In this document: positions 1-5,231 of the stretch, one piece after another
Position numbering within the stretch: position 1 is the first letter of the stretch
Layout: each line of letters opens with the position of its first letter
Notes under the pieces: generated by a model
What the model was told of the DNA's origin: nothing
The model's database searches: none
Seen by the model: the letters and a program-made list of their open reading frames with translations, nothing else
Source of the DNA: Alphaproteobacteria bacterium UBA4588
Lineage (GTDB): Bacteria; Pseudomonadota; Alphaproteobacteria; Puniceispirillales; Puniceispirillaceae
DNA: 7,751 bases
NCBI GenBank assembly: GCA_002387605.1
Contig: DGJU01000039.1
Location: forward strand, 9,122 to 16,872
Direction: 5' to 3'
Position numbers and translations under genes: made by a program

Positions 1-786
1 AATTTCTATTCATCATGGCTGGATGAAAGCATGACCTATTCATCGGCTGTGTTTGCAAATGATGATATGGACCTTGCTGCTGCTCAAGAACTGAAATACG
101 AAAAACTTGCTCAGCTTGCTGATATTCAGCCCGGTGACAGGGTGCTTGAAATTGGTTGTGGCTGGGGTGGATTTGCTGAATATGCGGCACGCACCCATGA
201 TGCGCATGTTACCGGCATTACGATTTCACGCGCACAATTTGATTACGCAACAAAGCGGCTAAAAGACGCTAACCTCGCTGATAAGACAGATATTCAGCTG
301 AAAGATTATCGTGATATTGATCAAAAATTTGATAAAATCGTGTCTATCGAGATGTTTGAAGCTGTTGGCGAGACCTACTGGCCTTCTTATTTTTCAACCG
401 TATCAAACTGTCTGCGCCCCGGCGGCAAGGCAGCCTTGCAGGTGATTACGATTGCCGATGAGATGTTTCATATCTACAAGGCCCAGCCTGATTTCATTCA
501 ACGTTATATTTTCCCCGGCGGCATGCTTCCCTCAATGACAGCTCTTGCGCCCCCTCTTCAGCAAGCAGGCTTGAAGCTTGTGAGTGAAACAGGCTATGCC
601 CAAGATTATGCCCGCACCTTAGCCGTCTGGAAGGAACAGTTTCATAATGCCTGGCCCGACCTTGCTAAAACATGCCGGTTTGATGAACGTTTCAAGCTCA
701 TGTGGGAGCTTTATCTATCCTATTGTGAGGGCGGTTTTAAAGCTGGCAATATCGATGTGAAACAAATGCTGATAACCCATAATTAA
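1..786 (+). CDS. Cyclopropane-fatty-acyl-phospholipid synthase-family SAM methyltransferase (5' truncated by window edge)
   Basis: Family known for transferring a methylene or methyl group from S-adenosylmethionine to the double bond of an acyl chain in membrane phospholipid. The reading frame is open from base 1 and the residues before the ATG at 31 (NFYSSWLDES) match the family, so the gene begins outside the window; ATG 31 is internal. SAM motif I (VLEIGCGWGG) lies at 142-171, followed by a TGITIS segment, an MFEAVGETYW motif near 352-381, YIFPGGMLPS near 505-534 and the usual C-terminal GGFKAGNID segment. Aligned from memory to E. coli Cfa, the bicarbonate ligand Cys139 is Ser (43-45) and His266 is Gln (439-441), while Glu239 (358-360) and probably Tyr317 are kept. 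That pattern fits non-cyclopropanating relatives (UfaA/UfaM/BfaB type) better than true Cfa, so no symbol is given. DUF3833 follows 90 bases downstream on the same strand. The family call is secure; the product is not. Confidence 0.93.
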   Translation, partial: NFYSSWLDESMTYSSAVFANDDMDLAAAQELKYEKLAQLADIQPGDRVLEIGCGWGGFAEYAARTHDAHVTGITISRAQFDYATKRLKDANLADKTDIQLKDYRDIDQKFDKIVSIEMFEAVGETYWPSYFSTVSNCLRPGGKAALQVITIADEMFHIYKAQPDFIQRYIFPGGMLPSMTALAPPLQQAGLKLVSETGYAQDYARTLAVWKEQFHNAWPDLAKTCRFDERFKLMWELYLSYCEGGFKAGNIDVKQMLITHN

Positions 787-876
787 AAAGAGTTTCCACC
801 TGCCGGAATTGCTGTCATCCAGCTTGTCCATGCTCTCGTATTGGGTATAGATAATTAAGCTGATAGGCAGAAGCAT

Positions 877-1371
877 ATGGCACCGGACGGCATCCTTAAC
901 GGGCAATCACATATTAGCAACGAATTTGATCCTTCCGTCTTTTTTGCCGGAAATCTGAGAGCAACCGGGATGTTTATCGACCGGTTTGGCGTTGTGAAAC
1001 GCCGTTTTACGATGTCTGCTACCGGAATAACTGAGGCATCTGGCATTTCGCTTCATGAAACATTTAACTATGATGATGGCGATGTTGAAGACCGTATTTG
1101 GCATATCTCAAGACGTAGCGATAATCGTTTTGAAGGGCGGACAGACGATCTAGCGAGCGATTGCATCGGCACAGTGCGCGGCCCTCTTTTCAGCTGGTCA
1201 TACCATTTCTACCTGAAAATGTTTGGCCGCCGTGTAAAAGTTCATTTTGATGACGTAATGGTGCGGCTGACCCCAGATACTGTGTTAAACCGTGCGCGGG
1301 TGACAAAATGGGGTTTCTTGCTTGGCGACGTTCATCTCACATTTCAGCGGCTTCCAGATACGCTAAAATAG
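877..1371 (+). CDS. DUF3833 family protein, without lipoprotein signal
   Basis: 164 residues recognised as DUF3833 by the pattern GxFxDRFG (31-38), KRRFT (41-45), an LHETFNYDDG segment (59-68), R-W (73, 75), HFDDVM (123-128), LNRARVTKWG (137-146) and LGDVHLTFQR (149-158). The biochemical role of the family is unknown; it probably folds as a small beta-rich, lipocalin-like domain (inference). Gammaproteobacterial members I recall carry a lipoprotein signal peptide. This one begins MAPDGILNGQ with no hydrophobic segment and so looks cytoplasmic. ATG 877 is well fixed: an in-frame stop sits at 856-858 and there is no other start between them. The ribosome site is weak (AGG at 865-867). It follows the Cfa-like gene on the same strand and probably belongs to that transcript. 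It converges on the NTF2-like gene 11 bases away. Confidence 0.85.
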   Translation: MAPDGILNGQSHISNEFDPSVFFAGNLRATGMFIDRFGVVKRRFTMSATGITEASGISLHETFNYDDGDVEDRIWHISRRSDNRFEGRTDDLASDCIGTVRGPLFSWSYHFYLKMFGRRVKVHFDDVMVRLTPDTVLNRARVTKWGFLLGDVHLTFQRLPDTLK

Positions 1372-1382
1372 CGGTAAGCCTG

Positions 1383-1823
1383 CTACACTTCAAACAGACG
1401 CATTAATTTGCCGATAAGCCAGCCAGCTACCGGCAGGCGTGATAGCAACTGCGAGGCACTATCCCAATGATCGATATGGCATGAAAGCATGCCATCATCT
1501 GCAAAAGTAACTTCACTCATGCCAACAATATCGATGCTGAAATCGGGTTTCTTCTTCAGATATCCCGTCATCCGCCATTTGATATAGCCAGCCCTGTCTG
1601 ATGCGCTGATATCTTCGATATGAAAGCGCGGCTCTAACATCACCTCAAACATATGCTCGAACACTGCGATGAACCGGCCTGAGCCTTTGATGACATTGAA
1701 CGGATCGGTAAAGACGACATCCGGGCTTAGCATCCTGCCCAGCTCATCAAGCTTGTCAGGTGTCAATGCGCCAAACAAGTCAGCATAACTGGTTGTCAGC
1801 GTTAGAATCCTAGCCCGTTTCAT
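1383..1823 (-). CDS. NTF2/SnoaL-like family protein
   Basis: 146 residues with the cone-shaped NTF2-like fold pattern: an N-terminal helix, VVFTDPFN (36-43) at the first strand, an aromatic-rich middle (IKWRMTGYL, 81-89) and a strand with HIDHWD (116-121), then a C-terminal LPVAGWLIGKLMR helix. This variant usually has a ...HxDYWD... motif and a LP..G tail and is commonly found beside SDR and Cfa-like genes; that is from memory. NTF2-like proteins bind or isomerise small hydrophobic ligands, but the substrate here is unknown. ATG 1823 is preceded by a strong AAGGGG site whose first bases lie in the stop codon of the upstream SDR, only 9 bases away, so translation is probably coupled. It is the last gene of a three-gene minus-strand operon. 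Confidence 0.82.
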   Translation of the reverse strand: MKRARILTLTTSYADLFGALTPDKLDELGRMLSPDVVFTDPFNVIKGSGRFIAVFEHMFEVMLEPRFHIEDISASDRAGYIKWRMTGYLKKKPDFSIDIVGMSEVTFADDGMLSCHIDHWDSASQLLSRLPVAGWLIGKLMRLFEV

Positions 1824-1827
1824 GTCA

Positions 1828-1834
1828 GCCCCTT
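1828..1834 (-). promoter_or_regulatory. Ribosome-binding site of NTF2-like gene, overlapping upstream stop codon
   Basis: On the minus strand the sequence reads TAAGGGG then CTGAC then ATG. The last two bases of the SDR stop codon (TAA, 1835-1833) are part of the AAGGGG site. This makes translation of the NTF2-like gene likely to depend on ribosomes finishing the SDR. Confidence 0.7.
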
Positions 1835-2582
1835 ATGTTAGATGACCGGTTTTATGGGCCACCAGCTTCAGATATGTTTTCAGCGGCAATAATCTAAGCA
1901 GTTTCATTTTTGCAACAAAACCTCGTGGTACCGCAATCTCGAACCTGTCACTCTTTAACTGAGCAAAAATATCGCGCGCTGCAACCTCTGCTGTAATGAT
2001 ATCCGGCATCTCAAAATCATTCACTGCGGTTGCTTCTGTCTCAATAAATCCCGGATTAATGATTTGCACCTTTATATTATGAGGGTTCAAATCAAAATAG
2101 AGACATTCTGCTAAATTCTGCACCGCAGCCTTTGTTGGCCCATACGCTGCTGAGCGCGGCAACCCGCGATAACCAGCCGTTGATCCCATCACCGCAATAT
2201 GGCCTGACCCACGCTCAACCATCGCCGGAATCACGGATTCCAGACAATAAACAATACCAGAATAATTCACACTCATATGAGCATCAAACACATCACTATC
2301 GATATGGGTTGCATCAACGGGCTGATAAATACCGGCATTTAATATTGCACAATCAACCGGGCCATGCACCTTGATTGCCCGGGCGATTGCTGCGGCGACT
2401 TGCTTTTTATCTGTGATATCAGCTGTTTCGGGATGGATATGTGGGTATTCGTCATGCAGCGATGCCAGCCGGTCAGACCGGCGGGCAATGGCTGTCACAT
2501 TCAGATGGTTATCAGCGGCATGGCGCGCAATAGCCTCTCCTATGCCGGAGCTTGCGCCCGTAATAAGCAGATGTTGTGTCAC
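1833..2582 (-). CDS. Classical SDR-family NAD(P)-dependent oxidoreductase (GTG start)
   Basis: 249-residue Rossmann-fold oxidoreductase of the classical short-chain dehydrogenase family. It has TGASSGIG (8-15) for cofactor binding, ARR (33-35) after the second strand suggesting NADP(H), ADI (54-56), NAG (82-84), N106, and a complete catalytic set: Ser134, Tyr147 and Lys151 (YGPTK). The PGFIET segment at 177-182 is also typical. The C-terminal 30 residues are rich in Lys and Leu (KMKLLRLLPLKTYLKL) and could form a membrane-facing amphipathic helix, which would suit a lipid substrate (inference). The start codon is GTG at 2582-2580 and overlaps the TGA of the upstream SDR as GTGA. The TGxxxGIG motif at the usual distance from the N-terminus supports it. 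Substrate unknown; the neighbours suggest an acyl chain or lipid carbonyl/alcohol. Confidence 0.92.
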   Translation of the reverse strand: MTQHLLITGASSGIGEAIARHAADNHLNVTAIARRSDRLASLHDEYPHIHPETADITDKKQVAAAIARAIKVHGPVDCAILNAGIYQPVDATHIDSDVFDAHMSVNYSGIVYCLESVIPAMVERGSGHIAVMGSTAGYRGLPRSAAYGPTKAAVQNLAECLYFDLNPHNIKVQIINPGFIETEATAVNDFEMPDIITAEVAARDIFAQLKSDRFEIAVPRGFVAKMKLLRLLPLKTYLKLVAHKTGHLT

Positions 2583-3316
2583 CGTGCTCTCTGCGGCGCT
2601 TGCACAGAAGCGCGCCCGCCATCAACAGCAAGCACAGAACCGGTTATCCAGCCCCCTAATTTGTTATCCAGCAACACCTCGGCAAGTGCCGAGAAATCAT
2701 CAGACACGCCTAGCCTGCCAAGCGGATGCATCTGGGCAATGCCTTTTGCCATAGCCTCATTACCAAGAATAGGCTGTGACATTTTAGAATAGCTGAGTGA
2801 GGGGGCAATGACATTCACCCTCACGTCTGGTGCATATTCAGCTGCAAGCGAGCGAGCAAGGCCCTCAACACCAGCTTTTGCCGCCCCAATAGCGGCATGC
2901 GCTGTAAAGCCTTGTGATGCCGCAACAGAGCTAAACATCACAATAGACCCTTTGGCTGCTTTTAACGCAGGGTGCGCTGCCTGAATAGCAAGGGCTGCTG
3001 CTGTAACATTCACATAATAGGTGTCGGCAAAATCAGCGGCGCTCAGGCGGGCCATAGGTTTCAACAGGATTGAGCCAATAGCCCAGATAAGACCATCTAG
3101 CTGACCATCTTCACTCGCCTCAGCAACAGCCTGCGCTAGACTATCCACATCATGAATATCACATACCGTAGCGCTACATGAGAGCCGAGAGGCTAGCTGA
3201 GAAAGTTCAGCTTCATTACGACCTGCTAGATGTATGCTTTTTCCTGCGCTAGTGAGGCGTTCTGCTACTGCGAGGCCAATGCCGCCTGTCGCGCCAAAAA
3301 TCAGCGTCTTTGCCAT
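2579..3316 (-). CDS. SDR-family protein lacking the catalytic tyrosine
   Basis: 245-residue SDR fold with GATGGIG (8-14), GR (32-33), CDI (52-54), an AIG variant of the NAG motif (79-81), N103, FSS (128-130), RVNVIAPSL (166-174) and a GSVLAVDGG tail (226-234). The last two are typical of FabG-like SDRs. The YxxxK site is changed: Ile143 (ATT, 2890-2888) stands where Tyr is expected, while Lys147 is kept (IGAAK). The surrounding residues are conserved, so this is a substitution and not a frameshift. I recall a subgroup of SDRs with a small or aliphatic residue here, so it may be family-typical. The enzyme may be non-canonical or a partner of the downstream SDR. ATG 3316 has AGGA about 8 bases upstream. 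It is the first gene of the operon and overlaps the next gene by 4 bases. Confidence 0.9.
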   Translation of the reverse strand: MAKTLIFGATGGIGLAVAERLTSAGKSIHLAGRNEAELSQLASRLSCSATVCDIHDVDSLAQAVAEASEDGQLDGLIWAIGSILLKPMARLSAADFADTYYVNVTAAALAIQAAHPALKAAKGSIVMFSSVAASQGFTAHAAIGAAKAGVEGLARSLAAEYAPDVRVNVIAPSLSYSKMSQPILGNEAMAKGIAQMHPLGRLGVSDDFSALAEVLLDNKLGGWITGSVLAVDGGRASVQAPQRAR

Positions 3317-3372
3317 GTGTCTATCCTGTCCTGAATGAGGGTCTATTGTTAAAAAAAGGAATTCTCTTGCCT

Positions 3373-3421
3373 ATAAGATACGTTATCCAGATAAGGCTAG
3401 ATCAAATCATAACTATCTTAT
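3373..3421. repeat. Nested inverted repeats upstream of the SDR operon
   Basis: The outer arms ATAAGATA (3373-3380) and TATCTTAT (3414-3421) are an exact 8-base inverted repeat 33 bases apart. Within them lies TTATCCAGATAA (3384-3395), whose arms TTATC and GATAA are perfect around CA. This sits 57-105 bases upstream of the first SDR start (ATG 3316), where a promoter and operator would be expected. A TTGATC box (3405-3400 on the minus strand) lies in the same interval, but no convincing -10 partner is found at 17 bases. A regulatory role is inference. Confidence 0.4.
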
Positions 3422-3428
3422 TTAAGCA

Positions 3429-3451
3429 GCTAACGGCGTGACGGCGTTAGC
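3429..3451 (-). terminator. Hairpin across the stop codon of the membrane-protein gene
   Basis: GCTAACG (3429-3435) and CGTTAGC (3445-3451) are perfect inverted arms of 7 bases. Inside them one G/G opposition is followed by a further CG/CG pairing around a TGA loop. The stop codon TAA (3449-3447) lies in the arm. On the minus strand the hairpin is followed by TGCTTAAATAAG and not by a T-run, so it is not a textbook intrinsic terminator. It may instead protect the mRNA 3' end or work with Rho. Confidence 0.4.
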
Positions 3452-4148
3452 GTACAGCGCAGTTTTTCACAGTCAGAGAGACATACCCCTGCAATTCTGA
3501 GCTATCCAGCTCTACCAGAAGCAACCAGTCCTCAGCCGGAAGGACGGTGCGCATCGGCAATGTACCAGTGGCAACCTTTTGCGAGCCAAGATAGACAAAT
3601 CGGACAGAAATAGGACGGTTCGGGTCAAACCATGGATCATTTTTAGAACCCTGTGCTTGAGGCTTGCCCTCAATATGAAGACCCAGACCACCATCAAACA
3701 AAGTAACATTTGATTCAACACCACTATAAAGTTCTGTTGCCACAGCAACAGATGCTGTTTCAATAACACGGCAATTAACTGGTTTTCCGATACTTTGAAG
3801 AGACTGATAAATCTGCTCCATTTTTGTGCCGCGCGCTATCTGACCTTTTACCAGCCGGGTAAGTTTGGAGCTTTGCGGATCAGACGTCAGATTCTGGGCA
3901 AGCTTTTCAGCCTGCATTTCTCTTAGCTTATGTTTCAGGCGCTCATTATCACTATAAAGCGTCTGAACTTTCTGGGTGCTTTCAAACAAAGCAAGGTCGG
4001 CATCAGCTTGAAGCCGGCGCTGCTCAAGCGAGCCCCATTGCCAGCCAAGCCAAAGCGTAAGAGCAAGAACCGATAAACGGGTAATCCAAGACATATAGCC
4101 CTGCACTTCCTGCCGCCGATATTTTTCGCGTGTTTCGAAAAAATCCAC
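3447..4148 (-). CDS. Unrecognised single-pass membrane protein with coiled coil
   Basis: I do not recognise a family. Counting from the GTG at 4148 (233 residues), a charged, Arg-rich N-terminus (EKYRRQE) precedes one hydrophobic helix at about 22-38 (ITRLSVLALTLWLGWQW), then a charged Gln/Glu/Lys-rich stretch at about 41-85 likely to form a coiled coil. A C-terminal domain from about 120 looks beta-rich (ISVRFVYLG, EDWLLLVELD, YVSLTVKNC). By the positive-inside rule the C-terminal part is probably periplasmic. It has exactly two cysteines, at about 126 and 230, which could form a disulphide. The start is uncertain: GTG 4148 has GGGA 9 bases upstream; TTG 4163 opens the longest form but has no ribosome site; ATG 4094 would leave a very short cytoplasmic tail. 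It stands alone, divergent from the HD hydrolase gene. Confidence 0.75.
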   Translation of the reverse strand: MDFFETREKYRRQEVQGYMSWITRLSVLALTLWLGWQWGSLEQRRLQADADLALFESTQKVQTLYSDNERLKHKLREMQAEKLAQNLTSDPQSSKLTRLVKGQIARGTKMEQIYQSLQSIGKPVNCRVIETASVAVATELYSGVESNVTLFDGGLGLHIEGKPQAQGSKNDPWFDPNRPISVRFVYLGSQKVATGTLPMRTVLPAEDWLLLVELDSSELQGYVSLTVKNCAVR

Positions 4149-4344
4149 TTCTGTTCGTCCCAAAATTTCATGATGCCAAGGCTCTGTGAGTGTGCATACC
4201 GTTTTTGTTGTCGCCCGCCAAGCCCTTGCTGTAATAAATGCTAACCTGTTTTTACATCACAAAGATAGAAAAGCCGATTTGTTCCTGTTATCATTGTGAG
4301 ATTATTTTTCGTATTTCTGAGTCACAAGGGTGTTCTTAGCTACT
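4149..4344. promoter_or_regulatory. Divergent control region between the membrane-protein and HD-hydrolase genes
   Basis: About 195 bases separate two divergent genes. The right half (4255-4320) is AT-rich. A weak plus-strand pair, TTGTTC (4279-4284) and TATTTT from 4303 with an 18-base spacer, could serve the HD gene. No clear operator, riboswitch or small gene is seen. Confidence 0.3.
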
Positions 4345-4959
4345 ATGCCTGCATCATCCCATTCTTCGGCGCGCGCATGGCAGCGCATGTTGTCAGGACG
4401 ACGGCTTGATATTCTGAGCCCCAGCCCGCTTGATATCGAAATAGATGATATCGCGCATGGCCTTGCACGGGTTGCGCGCTGGAATGGTCAGACATCTGGG
4501 AAATATGGGTTTTCAGTGGCGCAGCATTCTGTTCTGGTTGAACAAATATTATCGCTTAATGCACCGCAGCTAGCGCAGAAATGGTACCTTGCCTGCCTGC
4601 TACATGATGCACCAGAATATGTCATCGGCGATATGATCACTCCATTTAAAGCGGCAATTGGAACGCCCTATAAAAAAATCGAATCACTCCTTCAAGAAGC
4701 TGTGCATATTCGCTTTGGCCTACCGGCTGAATTGCCAATCGGCATTGCTCAGTCCATCAAGCGTGCAGATAGGATGGCCGCTTATCTTGAAGCCACAGAG
4801 CTTGCTGGTTTTTCCGACACAGACGCCGGTAAATTATTTCCAAAACCGCGCGGCACACCAAAAGGAATTGACTTAACCCCGCTCTCACCAGAAAAAGCCA
4901 CACGCAGTTTTTTGCGGCGTTTTGATGTACTTTTTGGCCGAAATGGACCGGCACGATAA
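4345..4959 (+). CDS. HD-domain phosphohydrolase, YfbR-like
   Basis: 204 residues from ATG 4345. Metal-binding HD residues are visible: His61 in VAQHS, His87-Asp88 in LLHDAPEY and Asp142 in IKRADRM. The motif series H...HD...D is the arrangement of E. coli YfbR, a deoxyribonucleoside 5'-monophosphatase of similar length (about 199 residues). The N-terminal AWQRMLSGRRLDILSPSPLD and ARVARWNGQTSG segments are typical of alphaproteobacterial members as I recall them. The likely role is nucleotide phosphohydrolysis in the cytoplasm; the exact substrate is inference. Start: GTG 4330 is also in frame and an in-frame stop lies at 4318-4320. ATG 4345 is preferred because it gives the usual N-terminus, although the nearest purine run (AAGGG, 4326-4330) is far from it. 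The tRNA-Leu gene follows 82 bases later. Confidence 0.88.
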   Translation: MPASSHSSARAWQRMLSGRRLDILSPSPLDIEIDDIAHGLARVARWNGQTSGKYGFSVAQHSVLVEQILSLNAPQLAQKWYLACLLHDAPEYVIGDMITPFKAAIGTPYKKIESLLQEAVHIRFGLPAELPIGIAQSIKRADRMAAYLEATELAGFSDTDAGKLFPKPRGTPKGIDLTPLSPEKATRSFLRRFDVLFGRNGPAR

Positions 4960-5027
4960 CAGAAGCACACAGCAATAACGATTTTTGCTTGCCGCATCCA
5001 AGACGCTTTGTGTACAACAACGATGCG

Positions 5028-5145
5028 TTTCACATACCTTTGGGGGCATGGTGAAATTGGTAAACACAACAGACTTAAAATCTGTCGGCTTAATAGGCCT
5101 TCCCGGTTCAAGTCCGGGTGTCCCCACCACCGTCTTTTCACATAC
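5028..5145. repeat. 10-base direct repeat bracketing tRNA-Leu
   Basis: TTTCACATAC occurs at 5028-5037 and again at 5136-5145, just outside the tRNA on each side (4 bases before and 6 bases after it). The match is exact and stops at both ends. No integrase or other mobility gene is near. It could be chance or a trace of a past duplication or insertion. Confidence 0.45.
5042..5129 (+). tRNA. tRNA-Leu (anticodon UAA), CCA encoded
   Basis: A full cloverleaf can be folded by hand. The acceptor stem 5042-5048 (GGGGGCA) pairs with 5119-5125 (TGTCCCC) with one G-U pair. The D stem GTG/CAC is at 5051-5053 and 5065-5067, with GG in the loop. The anticodon stem ACAGA/TCTGT is at 5069-5073 and 5081-5085, with loop CTTAAAA and anticodon TAA at 5076-5078. 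A long variable arm spans 5086-5101, as in class II leucine tRNAs. The T stem CCCGG/CCGGG is at 5102-5106 and 5114-5118 with TTCAAGT in the loop. The discriminator is A5126 and CCA is encoded at 5127-5129. It reads UUA codons (and UUG by wobble). Confidence 0.97.
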
Positions 5146-5231
5146 ACTAGCATTACGCCCTAATACTGATAATATAAGAGGGTCTGATGATATAATAAAG
5201 ATTCACGTGGCATCTTTTATATGGCGGGGAA

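Noticed and set aside
31..33. ATG at 31 as the start of the methyltransferase gene
   Set aside because: The frame is open back to base 1 and encodes family-typical residues (NFYSSWLDES), so the true start is outside the window.
787..876. Remnant of an extra gene between the methyltransferase and DUF3833
   Set aside because: All three plus frames were read; they give short peptides with early stops and no recognisable family.
2132..2792. Plus-strand open frames of 80-142 codons inside the two SDR genes
   Set aside because: They are antisense to strongly conserved SDR sequence, show no recognisable motif and have low-complexity, Cys/Ser-rich translations typical of shadow frames.
3375..3404. 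TGATCT-N18-TATCTT on the minus strand as an RpoE/ChrR-type (photo-oxidative stress) promoter for the SDR operon
   Set aside because: The -35 half is close to TGATCC, but the -10 half does not match the TAAG-type element I recall, and one half-site is not enough.
4985..5036. Promoter for tRNA-Leu (TTGTGT at 5008 with CACATA at 5031)
   Set aside because: The -10 match is poor and the predicted start would fall right at the mature tRNA end; no better pair was found.
5042..5129. tRNA-Leu as an attachment site of an integrated element
   Set aside because: No integrase, no repeat of the tRNA 3' end and no foreign-looking genes are visible on either side.
5130..5160. Intrinsic terminator after the tRNA
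   Set aside because: Only a short TTTT run (5135-5138) is present, with no hairpin of its own before it.
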